Below are positions 34,512-45,835 of a stretch of 64,000 bases of DNA, piece by piece; position 1 is the stretch's first letter; each line of letters begins with the position of its first letter. Made by a program: the position numbers and the translations under genes. Where the stretch lies: assembly GCF_001713395.1 (NCBI RefSeq), contig NZ_CP016450.1:2232001-2296000 (forward strand), given 5' to 3'. The stretch is from Sinorhizobium sp. RAC02. GTDB lineage: Bacteria > Pseudomonadota > Alphaproteobacteria > Rhizobiales > Rhizobiaceae. The notes below the pieces were generated by a model, which made no database searches, was not told the DNA's origin, and was given only the letters and a program-made list of their open reading frames with translations.

Positions 34512-37454
34512 TCAGGCGGCGCGACGAAAGCCGATTTCGCGCAGTGCCGCAGCGTCACGCGCCGAGACATCCGGATAGTCCGCATCCGCGCCGACATCCG
34601 TGGTGATGCGCCAGGAGCGCGCGCACTTTGTGCCCTCGGCAAGCTTCGGCTCGACCGCGACCTTGGCGACCTCCGGCAGGCGGAAGGCGTCAGCCGGGCC
34701 ATCGCCGGAGACAACCGATATGGCCGAGGTGATGCAGATTTCCGCAAAATCCTGGCCTTCGAGCGCTTCCAGCAGCGCCGGGTCGTTTATGTAGACGACT
34801 GGAGCCGCTTCCAGCGAGGCGCCGATGCGCTTCTCGCGGCGCTCGATCTCGAGCGCGCCGGTGACGACCGAACGCACGCTGCGGATCTTTTCCCACTTGG
34901 CTTCCAGCGCATCGTTGCGCCATTCGGCCGGCACGTCCGGGAACTGCTCGAGATGGACCGATACGGCATCGGGCTTGCGCGACAGCCAGGCCTCTTCCAT
35001 CGTGAAGGGCAGCATGGGTGCCAGCCAGGTGACGAGGCAGTCGAACAGCTTACGGATGACCGAGAGCGAGGCGCGGCGCTTCAGCGAGGACGGGGCGTCG
35101 CAGTAGAGCGCATCCTTGCGGACGTCGAAGTAGAAGGCCGAGAGCTCGACGTTCGAAAAATCGATGAGCGCGCGGGTGATCTTCTTGAAGTCGAAGGCGT
35201 CGTAGCCTTCGCGCACGAGCGCATCGAGTTCCGACAGCCGATGCAGCATCAGCTTTTCCAGCTCCGGCATATCGGCATAGGCGATCTCCTCGCCCGTATC
35301 GTGCGCCAGCGTGCCCAGCATCCAGCGCACCGTGTTGCGCAGCTTGCGGTAGGCGTCGATGTTGGTCTGGATGATCGTCTTGCCGAGGCGCTGATCTTCC
35401 CAGTAGTCGGTGGTCATCACCCAGAGACGCAGGATATCGGCGCCCGATTCCTTCATGACGTCCTGCGGCGAGACGACGTTGCCCTTGGACTTCGACTGCT
35501 TCTCGCCCTTCTCGTCCATGGTGAAGCCATGGGTGACGACGGCATTGTAGGGCGCGCGGCCACGCGTCGCGCAGCTTTCGAGCAGCGACGAGTGGAACCA
35601 GCCGCGATGCTGGTCGGAGCCTTCCAGATAGACGTCGGCAGGCCATTTCAGGTCCGGGCGGTCTTCCAGCGTGAAGGTGTGCGTCGAGCCCGAGTCGAAC
35701 CAGACATCCAAGATGTCCATGACCTGCGTCCACTTGGACTGGTCGTGGTCGGGGCCAAGGAAACGTGCCTTGGCGCCCTCGGCGAACCAGGCGTCCGCAC
35801 CTTCCTGCTCGAAGGCTTCGAGGATGCGGGCATTGACGGCCTCATCGACGAGCACGTTGCCATTCTCGTCAGCGAAGACGGCGATCGGGACGCCCCAGGC
35901 GCGCTGGCGCGACAGCACCCAGTCCGGACGGGCTTCGATCATGGCGCGCAGGCGGTTCTGACCGGCCGCGGGCACGAAGCGCGTGTCGTCGATCGCCTTC
36001 AGCGAACGCGAGCGCAGCGTCGTGCCGTCGCCGAGCTCCTTGTCCATGTAGACGAACCACTGCGGCGTGTTGCGGAAGATGACCGGCTTCTTGGAGCGCC
36101 AGGAATGCGGATACGAGTGCTTCAGGCGACCGCGGGCGAACAGCGTGTTCGAGGCGATCAGCGCCTTGATGACGCGCTCGTTGGCGTCGCCCTTCTTGCC
36201 GTTGTCGTCCATGACGCGCGCGCCGTCGAAACCAGGGGCGTCGGCGGTGTAGAAGCCGGCATCGTCGACCGGGAACGGGATCTTCGAAGAGATGCCGCGC
36301 GCTTCCAGTTCGCGAGCCTTCGACGTCCAGGCGTCAAAGTCTTCGCGGCCGTGGCTCGGTGCGGTGTGCACGAAGCCGGTACCGGCATCGTCGGTGACGT
36401 GGTCGCCGTCGAGTAGCGGTACTGGAAAATCGTAGCCAAGCTCCCGTAGAGGATGCTCGCAGACGATCGCTGCCAACTCTTCTGGCGCAACGTTACGGAC
36501 GAATTTGAAGGTGAGCTTTGCCTTGGCAGCAGCTTCATCGGCAAGGCGCGTTGCAAAGATAAGCCTCTCGCCCGGCTGCGGGCCGAAATCGTTCTGTGCG
36601 CTTTCCACTTCGAACAAGCCATATGGATAGCGTGACGAAAAGGCGATCGCACGGTTGCCCGGGATTGTCCAAGGCGTGGTCGTCCAGATGACAACGAACG
36701 CGCCGTTGAAATCGGCTTCCATTCCGACCGTCGGAACCTGCTGTCCTTTAGGAACGTGAGTGTCATAAACCGTTGGGATGATCGGGAACTTTACCCAGAT
36801 CATGTCGCTCTCGACATCGGCATATTCGACTTCGGCTTCGGCCAGCGCCGTGCGTTCGACAACCGACCACATGACCGGCTTCGAGCCGCGATAGAGTTGG
36901 CCGCTCTTGGCGATCTTCAGGAGTTCGCCGGCGATGCGCGATTCCGCATGGAAGTTCATCGTCGTGTAGGGATTGTCGAAGTCGCCCTCGATGCCGAGGC
37001 GCTTGAACTCGTCGGACTGGATCTTGATCCAGCCGGCCGCGAAGTCGCGGCATTCCTGGCGGAACTCGTTGACCGGAACCTCGTCCTTGTTCTTGCCCTT
37101 CTCGCGGTACTTTTCCTCGATCTTCCATTCGATCGGAAGGCCGTGGCAGTCCCAGCCGGGCACGTAGTTGGAGTCATAGCCGCGCATCTGGAACGAGCGG
37201 GTGATGACGTCCTTGAGGATCTTGTTCAGCGCGTGGCCGATATGGATGTTGCCGTTGGCATAGGGCGGGCCGTCGTGCAGCACGAACTTTTCACGGCCGG
37301 CGGCGGAGGCGCGCAGCCTCTTGTAGAGACCCATCTTCTGCCAGCGGGCCACCGTTTCCGGCTCCTTCGTCGGCAGGCCAGCGCGCATCGGGAAATCCGT
37401 CTGCGGCAGGTAGAGGGTGGCGGAATAATCGACTTTTTCGGGCGTATCGGTCAT
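34512..37454 (-). CDS. ileS: Isoleucyl-tRNA synthetase
   Basis: Class I aminoacyl-tRNA synthetase of 980 residues charging tRNA-Ile in the cytoplasm. The HIGH motif lies in [15 protein letters not shown] near residue 65. The editing (CP1) domain follows, with its threonine-rich [11 protein letters not shown]. The second signature, usually KMSKS, reads KQSKSKG. The C-terminal anticodon domain ends with an Arg/Ala tail (FRRAA). I chose the ATG at 37454 ([10 protein letters not shown]), although its ribosome site is weak; the frame is open to 37493. About 300 bp separate it from ribF on the same strand, with no gene I can support in between. Confidence 0.97.
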   Translation of the reverse strand: MTDTPEKVDYSATLYLPQTDFPMRAGLPTKEPETVARWQKMGLYKRLRASAAGREKFVLHDGPPYANGNIHIGHALNKILKDVITRSFQMRGYDSNYVPGWDCHGLPIEWKIEEKYREKGKNKDEVPVNEFRQECRDFAAGWIKIQSDEFKRLGIEGDFDNPYTTMNFHAESRIAGELLKIAKSGQLYRGSKPVMWSVVERTALAEAEVEYADVESDMIWVKFPIIPTVYDTHVPKGQQVPTVGMEADFNGAFVVIWTTTPWTIPGNRAIAFSSRYPYGLFEVESAQNDFGPQPGERLIFATRLADEAAAKAKLTFKFVRNVAPEELAAIVCEHPLRELGYDFPVPLLDGDHVTDDAGTGFVHTAPSHGREDFDAWTSKARELEARGISSKIPFPVDDAGFYTADAPGFDGARVMDDNGKKGDANERVIKALIASNTLFARGRLKHSYPHSWRSKKPVIFRNTPQWFVYMDKELGDGTTLRSRSLKAIDDTRFVPAAGQNRLRAMIEARPDWVLSRQRAWGVPIAVFADENGNVLVDEAVNARILEAFEQEGADAWFAEGAKARFLGPDHDQSKWTQVMDILDVWFDSGSTHTFTLEDRPDLKWPADVYLEGSDQHRGWFHSSLLESCATRGRAPYNAVVTHGFTMDEKGEKQSKSKGNVVSPQDVMKESGADILRLWVMTTDYWEDQRLGKTIIQTNIDAYRKLRNTVRWMLGTLAHDTGEEIAYADMPELEKLMLHRLSELDALVREGYDAFDFKKITRALIDFSNVELSAFYFDVRKDALYCDAPSSLKRRASLSVIRKLFDCLVTWLAPMLPFTMEEAWLSRKPDAVSVHLEQFPDVPAEWRNDALEAKWEKIRSVRSVVTGALEIERREKRIGASLEAAPVVYINDPALLEALEGQDFAEICITSAISVVSGDGPADAFRLPEVAKVAVEPKLAEGTKCARSWRITTDVGADADYPDVSARDAAALREIGFRRAA

Positions 37455-37750
37455 GGATATGGCTATCGTCTTTTTCGCGCGCATTTTGCGCATGCGGGGA
37501 TATTGTCATTTTACTTCGCATTCCCGGACGGAAAACCGCTTGGCACTTTTCCTGGAAATGCTTGTTCTGACGGCGGGAAGTTCTGGAAACGCCCAAAATC
37601 CCGGACCTTCCGGCTCTCGCTTAGAGCGCGCGGAAAGCCGGGCCACTAATTCGCAGATCGATGGTCAGCCGGTTGAGCATCATGCGCGCGGTATTACGGC
37701 CTTTTCGCAGCTTTGAAAAGACGGGGCACACCGGAAAGCCGTCGTTCCCT

Positions 37751-38731
37751 TCAGAAACAGAGGCGCTGGTCGATCGCCCCGAGCGGCTTGACGCCGGAAA
37801 GCAGCGCCCGCGCCTCCTCCTCGTCACGCTTCATCTGCACGACAAGGGCATCGAGGCCGTCGAATTTCAGCTCGTCGCGCAGGTGCCCGAAGAAGGAGAC
37901 GGCGGAGACTTCGCCGTAGAGGTCGCCGGAGAAATCGAAGAGGAAGGTTTCGAGCAGCGGCACGCCATTCGAGGTGACCGTCGGGCGGCGGCCATAGCTG
38001 GCGACGCCGTCGTGCAGGCTGCCATCCGGGCGGCGGAACCGCACAGCATAGATGCCGTTGCGCAATTCCACTTCCGGCGGAAGCTGCATGTTGGCGGTCG
38101 GATAGCCCAATGTGCGGCCGAGCTGCTTGCCGCCGATCACCTCGGCCTCGACCGTATAGTGGTAACCGAGCTGGCCGGACGCCTCGACGACGGCTCCCTC
38201 TCCAAGCAGGGCACGGACGAAGCTCGACGAGATCACCGAGGCATTCTCGTCGCGAAAGGCATCGACCAGTGTGACGCCGAAACCATTGTCCTGGCCAGCG
38301 GCCATCAGGAAGGCCGGGCCGCCTTCCCTGCCCTTACCGAAATGGAAATCGAAGCCGGTGACGACCTCGGAGGCGTGCAGCCAATCCATCAGGATGGCGC
38401 GGATGAAGTCGTGCGCCGATATTTCGGAGAAGTTGCGATCGAAGGGATATTCGATGACGGCGGAAAAACCCATGCCTTCGAGGATGCGGGCCTTCAACGG
38501 TGCCGGCGTCAGACGGAAGACGGGGCGCTCCGGTCGGAAGACGGTGCGCGGATGGGGCTCGAAGGTCAGCACGAGGGCGGGGATGCCGCGCTCGGCGGCA
38601 AGATCGAGCGCCCGTTGCAGAACAGCCTGGTGGCCGCGGTGCACGCCGTCGAAATTGCCGATTGCAATGACGCCGCCGCGCAGATGCTCCGGCAGCGGCT
38701 GTTTCGTCTCGTTCCTGTGAAATACCGTCAT
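37751..38731 (-). CDS. ribF: Bifunctional riboflavin kinase/FAD synthetase
   Basis: Makes FMN from riboflavin and FAD from FMN. The 326-residue length is standard. An N-terminal FAD-synthetase (nucleotidyltransferase) domain carries AIGNFDGVHRGHQ and ISSSFVR, and the C-terminal riboflavin-kinase domain contains GRTLGYPTANM and NGIYAVRF. The start ATG at 38731 lies 19 bp downstream of the HAD-phosphatase stop, so the two are likely co-transcribed. The gene is upstream of ileS on the same strand, a common proteobacterial arrangement. Confidence 0.96.
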   Translation of the reverse strand: MTVFHRNETKQPLPEHLRGGVIAIGNFDGVHRGHQAVLQRALDLAAERGIPALVLTFEPHPRTVFRPERPVFRLTPAPLKARILEGMGFSAVIEYPFDRNFSEISAHDFIRAILMDWLHASEVVTGFDFHFGKGREGGPAFLMAAGQDNGFGVTLVDAFRDENASVISSSFVRALLGEGAVVEASGQLGYHYTVEAEVIGGKQLGRTLGYPTANMQLPPEVELRNGIYAVRFRRPDGSLHDGVASYGRRPTVTSNGVPLLETFLFDFSGDLYGEVSAVSFFGHLRDELKFDGLDALVVQMKRDEEEARALLSGVKPLGAIDQRLCF

Positions 38732-38750
38732 GCCGACCGTCTCCGTCCCG

Positions 38751-39599
38751 TCACTGCAGCCGGGGCATCCACCACTTCGGGTGGGCATTTTCCTGAGCGA
38801 GAAAGCGTTCCAATCTTGCCTCGTCCGTGCGGCCGGCTTCAACATATTCCTGCGCATGGATGCCGCCGGAAATATAGAGCACATCGAGACCGAAGGCTTC
38901 AGCGCCGCGTACATCGGTCGGCATGCCGTCGCCGATGGCGATGACGCGCGACAGGTCGAAGGCGCCGCGCACGTCCTCAGCCTCCGCAATCGACTTTTCG
39001 TAGATCGGCCGATGCGGCTTGCCGGCGATCTGGCTGGTGCAGCCGAGCTCTTCATAGAGCTTGGCAAGCGCACCGGCACAGGGAATGAGGCGGTGGCCGC
39101 GCTCGACGACGAGGTCGGGGTTGGCGCAGATGAAGGGCAGCTTTTTCGCGGCGAGCGCGGTCAGCTCCGCGCGATAATCCTCGACGGTATCCTTCTCGTC
39201 TTCGCGAAGGCCGGCGCAGACGACGATGCCCGCCTCCTCCAGGCCGACCAGCTCGACGCCTAGGCCATCGAGCAGGGCCAAGTCCTTTTCCGCGCCGATG
39301 AAATAGATCTTCTTCGGGCCTTGCGCGATCAGCGCACGGGTGACGTCGCCCGATGTGACGATACGATCATAAGAATCATCGGTGACGCCGAGGCCGCGGA
39401 TCTGCACTTTCACGCCCGGATGCGGGCGCGGCGAATTGGTGATGAGCACGACGGTGAGGCCGGCCGCGCGGGCCTCGGCGAGTGCCTCCGAGGCATACGA
39501 AAAGGCTTCGACGCCATTGTGCAGGACGCCCCAGACGTCGCAGAGCACCACGTCATAGTGCGCGGTGATATCGCGGAAGGATTGGATGCGGTGAGCCAT
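38751..39599 (-). CDS. TIGR01459-family HAD hydrolase
   Basis: HAD-superfamily class IIA phosphatase of 282 residues, resembling the TIGR01459 group found next to ribF in alphaproteobacteria. Motif I reads LCDVWGVLHNG, in which Trp replaces the usual second Asp, as is normal in this group. Motif II is VLITNSPR and motif IV is AIGDGMPTDVRGA; a Lys in GKPHRPIY completes the site. Substrate unknown; a sugar- or flavin-phosphate is possible from the ribF link. The start at 39599 gives MAHRIQSF; the frame extends to 39674. Confidence 0.88.
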   Translation of the reverse strand: MAHRIQSFRDITAHYDVVLCDVWGVLHNGVEAFSYASEALAEARAAGLTVVLITNSPRPHPGVKVQIRGLGVTDDSYDRIVTSGDVTRALIAQGPKKIYFIGAEKDLALLDGLGVELVGLEEAGIVVCAGLREDEKDTVEDYRAELTALAAKKLPFICANPDLVVERGHRLIPCAGALAKLYEELGCTSQIAGKPHRPIYEKSIAEAEDVRGAFDLSRVIAIGDGMPTDVRGAEAFGLDVLYISGGIHAQEYVEAGRTDEARLERFLAQENAHPKWWMPRLQ

Positions 39600-39796
39600 C
39601 AGGGATTCCCGTGTCGAGGTCGAGCCCGGCTGACATTGCAAAGCGACGCCAAGAAAACAAGCCTCTCCACACAATTTTGCCGCATCGGCGGGGAAACTGC
39701 CGGAAATTCATCAGCCTGACTTGATGGCGTGCGATTTCGCTCCCATCTGGCGGCAGCGGTAACCATTCGCGGCAAAATAATTTCCGGTCGCTCTTC

Positions 39797-39825
39797 TTGA
39801 CTCGAAAAGCCCCACCGCCTATCTC
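39797..39825 (+). promoter_or_regulatory. groESL promoter
   Basis: TTGACT (39797-39802) and TATCTC (39820-39825) are separated by 17 bp and lie just before the CIRCE element, giving a housekeeping-type promoter for groES-groEL. A heat-shock sigma-32 contribution is possible (CTTGACTCG and CCCC in the spacer) but not distinct. Confidence 0.6.
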
Positions 39826-39832
39826 CAGGCCG

Positions 39833-39859
39833 CTAGCACTCCTAAACGGTGAGTGCTAA
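39833..39859 (+). promoter_or_regulatory. CIRCE operator (HrcA binding site)
   Basis: CTAGCACTC - 9 bases - GAGTGCTAA matches the CIRCE consensus (TTAGCACTC-N9-GAGTGCTAA) at all but the first base. It lies directly downstream of the promoter and 60 bp before groES. The HrcA repressor is expected to bind it and keep groESL low at normal temperature. This is a firmly known family of sites. Confidence 0.95.
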
Positions 39860-39918
39860 CACTCATCCATCGGATCCAGTTCGGGATCCGCAATGTCATT
39901 CGATCGAGGGATAAGACA

Positions 39919-40215
39919 ATGGCAAGCACCACCTTCCGCCCGCTTCACGATCGCGTCGTCGTTCGTCGCGTTGAATCTGAAGCCAAGACCAAGGGCGGCA
40001 TCATCATTCCTGACACCGCCAAGGAAAAGCCGCAGGAAGGCGAAATCGTCGCCGTCGGTTCCGGCGCTCGTGACGAGTCCGGCAAGGTTGTTCCGCTGGA
40101 CGTCAAGGCTGGCGACCGCGTTCTGTTCGGCAAGTGGTCGGGCACCGAAGTCAAGCTCGACGGCGAAGACCTTCTGATCATGAAGGAAGCCGACATCATG
40201 GGCGTCATCGGCTGA
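39919..40215 (+). CDS. groES: Co-chaperonin GroES
   Basis: 10-kDa co-chaperonin of 98 residues that caps the GroEL cage. [19 protein letters not shown] carries the mobile loop and [19 protein letters not shown] the dome region; length and sequence are canonical. GAGGG precedes the ATG at 39919. groEL follows after 57 bp in one operon under the CIRCE-controlled promoter. Codon use (GGC, AAG, GTC/GTT, CTC) is that of a highly expressed gene. Confidence 0.98.
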   Translation: MASTTFRPLHDRVVVRRVESEAKTKGGIIIPDTAKEKPQEGEIVAVGSGARDESGKVVPLDVKAGDRVLFGKWSGTEVKLDGEDLLIMKEADIMGVIG

Positions 40216-40227
40216 TCTAGCCGATAA

Positions 40228-41913
<1,686 letters not shown>

Positions 41914-41954
41914 GGCCTTCGGGTCTTATATCTGAGCCACCCGGTTCAGTTCGG

Positions 41955-41985
41955 AAAGGGCGGTCTTCGGGCCGCCCTTTCTGCT
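41955..41985 (+). terminator. Rho-independent terminator of groESL
   Basis: A 9-bp perfect stem AAAGGGCGG / CCGCCCTTT with an 8-base loop containing TTCG is followed by a T/C-rich run, 42 bp after the groEL stop. Confidence 0.88.
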
Positions 41986-42058
41986 TTGCTGCAGGGCCGG
42001 GCTGTATCGTTGCCGTGAAAAGAATTTTTCCATTCGTGCAATAATTATCAAAAAGCCG

Positions 42059-42086
42059 TTGCTGGCATCAGAAAACTAATTATAAA
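42059..42086 (+). promoter_or_regulatory. Possible sigma-70 promoter of structured leader
   Basis: TTGCTG (42059-42064) and TATAAA (42081-42086) are spaced by 16 bp in an AT-rich patch downstream of the groEL terminator. Transcription would begin about base 42093, right at the first of four consecutive hairpins, and reach the PAS-like gene. Confidence 0.45.
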
Positions 42087-42087
42087 G

Positions 42088-42266
42088 GCGCCCCAAGTGA
42101 ACTTTTCAGATTCACTCGGGGTTCAGGCGCTAAATTCGACACTGTGTTGTCGGCTTGTTGCGAAGCCGGATTTCCCGAAGCATTGGATAGCACCCGCCGG
42201 GGACTGAACAAAGTCAGCGGCGGTCTTTACGCGTACACCCGGTCCGATCGACGGTAGGATCCGGGT
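42088..42266 (+). ncRNA. Multi-hairpin non-coding stretch (leader or small RNA)
   Basis: This 484-bp gap between groEL and the next gene holds no supported protein gene but four consecutive stem-loops: 42088-42130 (GCGCC...GGCGC enclosing CCAAGTGAA / TTCACTCGG with one mismatch), 42151-42168 (CGGCTT-6-AAGCCG), 42194-42223 (CCGCC...GGCGG) and 42237-42266 (ACCCGG...CCGGGT). A promoter-like sequence precedes the first. The RNA could be a roughly 300-nt leader of the PAS-like gene at 42398 or a separate small RNA. No known riboswitch or RNA family is recognised. Confidence 0.4.
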
Positions 42267-42397
42267 ATAGTTCAGTTCATGGAAAAATGGTTCGGCCGAC
42301 TTCGGGGGTTGTCAGCCAACGCTGTCTTTTTAGCATGTCACGGGCCTCAAGGGACGGACATGTTCGGCAAAATTCGAGCAACTGCCTGAGGTCGTGG

Positions 42398-42844
42398 GTG
42401 TTCAAGATAATCAAGACTGATCTCTCGTCGCCCTTTCTGCCGGGCTCGATGGAATTCGACGAGACGGACAACGAACTGTTGACGCAGTATTGCGTGACGG
42501 AGCGCTGGACCGGCGATCTTTCCAACGGCCTGTTCACGCTCGGTGACAAGGCCGCGCTGGCGCATGGCCTGCCGCAGCGTGCCTGCGGCCTGCTGAATCT
42601 CATCCGCTGCTACGAGCCGCTCGACCGCACGCGCGTGCTGGAGCTTTTCGAGCAGGCGGCCGCCACCTCGTCGTCCTTCTGTTTTTCCACGACGATCCAC
42701 CTCGACGGCGCGCCGCGCCAGCCGGTGTTCTGCGTCGGTGAATCGACGGGTCTCGAGGAGAAGTACGCCGGCACGATCATCGGCGTCTTCATCTTTCCCC
42801 GCTTCCAGATCGACCTCGCCGGCCGACGCTTCAAGCGCCAGTAA
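42398..42844 (+). CDS. Small PAS-like protein (paralogue A)
   Basis: Cytosolic protein of 148 residues with no family I can name. The C-terminal half reads like a PAS fold (FCFSTTIHLDG, PVFCVGES, GTIIGVFIFP). The N-terminal half has ERWTGDLSNGLFTLG and LIRCYEPLDRTRVLELFEQA. The same pattern recurs in the protein at 52262, so these are paralogues. I place the start at the GTG at 42398 because GAGG stands 6 bases upstream, and this gives a length close to the paralogue (146). The frame runs up to 42287. A long structured leader precedes it, and it converges with the MHYT-GGDEF-EAL gene (6-bp gap). It may be a sensor partner of a signalling protein. Confidence 0.72.
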   Translation: MFKIIKTDLSSPFLPGSMEFDETDNELLTQYCVTERWTGDLSNGLFTLGDKAALAHGLPQRACGLLNLIRCYEPLDRTRVLELFEQAAATSSSFCFSTTIHLDGAPRQPVFCVGESTGLEEKYAGTIIGVFIFPRFQIDLAGRRFKRQ

Positions 42845-42850
42845 GCCCGC

Positions 42851-45649
42851 TCAAGCGGCTTCGCTTGTCTCCACGTCGACCCGGATCCGCTCGATGGGCA
42901 CCGGACGCCCGAGGAAATAGCCCTGCGCCTCGTCGCAGCCTTCGTCCAGAAGGATGGCGAGCTGGCTGCTCGTCTCCACGCCTTCGGCAAGCACCGGTAC
43001 ACGCAGCGACTGGCCGAGCGCCAGAATGGCGCGGATGATGGCCTTGGCCTCGGGGCTTGCCTCGACTTCGCTCATGAAGCTGCGGTCGAGCTTGATCTTG
43101 TCGAAGGGGAAGGCGCGCAGCGTTTCCAGCGACGAATAGCCCGTGCCAAAATCGTCGATGGCGATGGTGACGCCGAAAGCCTTGATGCGGCGCAGCGTCT
43201 GCAATGCGCGCTCCTTGTCGCCGATGATGGTCGACTCGGTGATCTCCAGCTCCAGCCGACGCGGGTCGAGGCCGGTTTCCAGCAGGACACGATGTACGAG
43301 ATCCGCGACATCGGCATTGCCGAGTTGCACCGGCGACAGGTTGACGGCGATCTTGTGCTCGTTGCCCCAGGTCGCAGCCTCGCGGCAGGCTTGCCGCAGC
43401 ACCCATTCGCCGATCGGCAGGATGGCGCCGCACTCTTCGGCAATCGGGATGAAGTCCGACGGCGGGATCGTGCCACGCACCGGATGGTGCCAGCGCAGCA
43501 GCACTTCGTAGCCGAGCGTCTCGCCGGTATTGACCGCCTTCTGCACCTGGTAGTGCAGTTGCAATTCCTTGCGCTCCACGGCCTGCCAGAGGTCGTTGGC
43601 GATCAGGCGGCGGCTGCGGGCGGCCTCGTCCATGGAAACCTCGTAGAAGCACACCGTCTGGGTCAGTGCATCCTTGGCGCGGTACATGGCAAGGTCGGCA
43701 TTGTTGAGCAGCGCTTCGATATTGTCGGCGTCCTGCGGATAGATCGCCACGCCGAGGCTCGCACCCGGCTTGATGTCGTAGCCGTCGATACGGATTTCTG
43801 CATTGAGGCAGGTTTCAAGACGCTGGATGAAGTCGGTCAGCTCGGACATATCCTCGAAGCGCTTGGCGGCAGCGAATTCATCGCCGCCGAAGCGGGCGAT
43901 CGTTTCATCCGCCTCGAGGCAGGTCTCGATGCGCTTCGACAGCGTGACCAGAACCTCGTCGCCCGCCGCATGGCCGCGCGTGTCGTTGATTTCCTTGAAC
44001 TTGTCGAGGTCGATGCCGATCACCGCGACCTTGCCGCCGGAACGCTGCGCCGAATCGAGGTCTGCCTCCAGACGATTGTTGAAGCTCGCGCGGTTCGGCA
44101 GGCCCGTCAGGTTGTCGTGGCGGGCGAGGAAGGAAATCTGCTCTTCGGAGCGCAGGCGATCGGACACGTCTTCATAGGTCGCAACCCATGCACCATCCGG
44201 CAGCGTGCGGTAGCGCAGTTGCACCGAGGTGCCGTTCGGCAGCTTTTCCACGATGGCGCCGCCGTCATTGGCCTGGATGGCAGCGCGCCGGCGCGCATAG
44301 ACGTCACGCGCCTTGGCCTGGCGGATATCGGGATCGGCAAACAAGGTGGCGACACCCTGCTCGACGATCTCGCGCAGCGTCATGCCGGGCTGGATGTGAC
44401 CTTCCGCGAAACCGAAGATTTCGCTGTAGCGCTTGTTGGCAATGAGCAGGTGCTCGTCCCTGTCGAACAGGCAAAGGCCCTGCGACATGTTCTCCAGCGC
44501 GAGATCAAGGTTCTTCGTCACCGCGGCGAGCCGGTCGGCATCGGCCTTTTCCTTCGTGACGTCCTTGGTGATCTTGGCGTAACCGACGAGCACGCCGCCG
44601 GCATCATAGATGGGATCGATGACGACATGCGCCCAGAACCGGCCGCCGTCCTTTTTGTGGCGCCAGCCCTCGCTCTCGCATTTGCCTTCCTCCCGCGCCG
44701 TCCGCAAGGCCTGTTCGGGCAGGCCGGCAGCGCGGTCCTCCTCGCTGTAGAAGCGGGAAAAATGCTGGCCAACGATCTCGCGCGCCGTATAGCCCTTGCT
44801 GCGCTCGGCACCCTCGTTCCAGTTGGCGACACGACCTTCCGGATCGAGCATGTAGATGGCGTAATCCTTCACGCCCTGCACGAGCATGGCGAACTGGCGC
44901 GTGCTTTCGCTGGCGGACAACTCCGCCTGCCGGGCAAAGACGGCGGCGGTCATGCCGGCAAACAGCAGCGAGAAGGCAACAACCGCAATCAGCGGCACCA
45001 TCAGGCTCGCCGACAGCATCGTATCGTCGCTCACCGGCATCAGGCCCGGCTCGATCGTCACGGCCGCCATGCCCGTGAAATGCAGCGAAACGACGCCGAG
45101 CGCCATGAGCAGGGTTGCGAGCGCGCGGTCACGCACGGCGGCTTGCGGACGCATGCAGAAGATGAGCGCCAAGGCACCAAAGATCGCGGCAAACGCCACC
45201 GAGGCTGCCACATAGGCATGATCCCAGACGATATGGCCCGGCAGCTCCAGCGCGGACATGCCGATATAGTGCATGGAGGTGATGCCGGCGCCCAGCAGCA
45301 CGCCGCCCGCAACCGTGGCGCCTCGTCCGGGAACATAGGTGGCGAGCGAGAGCCCCATCGTCGTCACGACGATGGCCACCGCCAGGGACAGCAGCGTCGG
45401 CTCCATGTCGAACCCCATGGCAACGCCGGGATTATAGGCCAGCATGGCAATGAAATGCGTCGACCAGATGCCGAAGCCGCTGGATATGCCGGCCGCGCCA
45501 AGCCAGAGATTGCGCGCCGTGCCCTCCGCGGCCCGGGCCCTTTGCGCCAGCGTCACCGCCACATAGCAGGACAGGAAGCAGATAAAGGCCGCGAGCAGCA
45601 CGAGACGAAGATCGTGCTCGACGGTCAGGCAGGTCAGAATGCGATACAT
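42851..45649 (-). CDS. MHYT-PAS-PAS-GGDEF-EAL membrane c-di-GMP protein
   Basis: Membrane-bound c-di-GMP turnover protein of 932 residues. The N-terminal MHYT sensor (about 1-245, seven helices) carries the three repeats around STHFIAML, SMHYIGMS and LHFTGMAA, thought to bind copper and sense gas or redox. Two PAS domains follow (about 255-375, 380-490). The GGDEF domain (about 500-660, ARFGGDEFAA) is intact but lacks a clear RxxD site. The EAL domain (about 680-925) has EVLLRW in place of EALxR, and keeps ELEITEST, DDFGTGYSSL, KLDRSFM and EGVET. Both activities are plausible. It converges with the PAS-like gene. An inverted repeat covers its ribosome-binding region. Confidence 0.94.
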   Translation of the reverse strand: MYRILTCLTVEHDLRLVLLAAFICFLSCYVAVTLAQRARAAEGTARNLWLGAAGISSGFGIWSTHFIAMLAYNPGVAMGFDMEPTLLSLAVAIVVTTMGLSLATYVPGRGATVAGGVLLGAGITSMHYIGMSALELPGHIVWDHAYVAASVAFAAIFGALALIFCMRPQAAVRDRALATLLMALGVVSLHFTGMAAVTIEPGLMPVSDDTMLSASLMVPLIAVVAFSLLFAGMTAAVFARQAELSASESTRQFAMLVQGVKDYAIYMLDPEGRVANWNEGAERSKGYTAREIVGQHFSRFYSEEDRAAGLPEQALRTAREEGKCESEGWRHKKDGGRFWAHVVIDPIYDAGGVLVGYAKITKDVTKEKADADRLAAVTKNLDLALENMSQGLCLFDRDEHLLIANKRYSEIFGFAEGHIQPGMTLREIVEQGVATLFADPDIRQAKARDVYARRRAAIQANDGGAIVEKLPNGTSVQLRYRTLPDGAWVATYEDVSDRLRSEEQISFLARHDNLTGLPNRASFNNRLEADLDSAQRSGGKVAVIGIDLDKFKEINDTRGHAAGDEVLVTLSKRIETCLEADETIARFGGDEFAAAKRFEDMSELTDFIQRLETCLNAEIRIDGYDIKPGASLGVAIYPQDADNIEALLNNADLAMYRAKDALTQTVCFYEVSMDEAARSRRLIANDLWQAVERKELQLHYQVQKAVNTGETLGYEVLLRWHHPVRGTIPPSDFIPIAEECGAILPIGEWVLRQACREAATWGNEHKIAVNLSPVQLGNADVADLVHRVLLETGLDPRRLELEITESTIIGDKERALQTLRRIKAFGVTIAIDDFGTGYSSLETLRAFPFDKIKLDRSFMSEVEASPEAKAIIRAILALGQSLRVPVLAEGVETSSQLAILLDEGCDEAQGYFLGRPVPIERIRVDVETSEAA

Positions 45650-45652
45650 GAA

Positions 45653-45680
45653 GGGTCACCGGGCGGGATCAAGATGACCC
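45653..45680 (-). promoter_or_regulatory. Inverted repeat in the leader of the MHYT gene
   Basis: GGGTCA (45653-45658) and TGACCC (45675-45680) are complementary and flank the probable ribosome-binding site (GGTGACC, 4 bases before the ATG at 45649). A hairpin formed in the mRNA would cover that site and could limit translation; this is inferred from the sequence. Confidence 0.3.
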
Positions 45681-45835
45681 CACTCAGCGCGAGAACCCTA
45701 AAAAATGAGTGAATTCAGAAAGTATTGGGGAGCACGATCCGGCCCCGCCTTTTATCATACTTAACGAATATCAAAACAATGCAACTGCCTCAGTGTGCGA
45801 CAGTCGTGTCGTGCAACTCACGCAACGTAAGCGTT

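Noticed and set aside
37455..37750. Small gene in the 296-bp gap between ribF and ileS
   Set aside because: Only short frames without ribosome site or recognisable sequence are present; I see no supported gene, tRNA or riboswitch there.
43292..45712. 806-residue open frame on the plus strand
   Set aside because: Antisense to the MHYT-GGDEF-EAL gene, with no recognisable domain and no ribosome site at its start.
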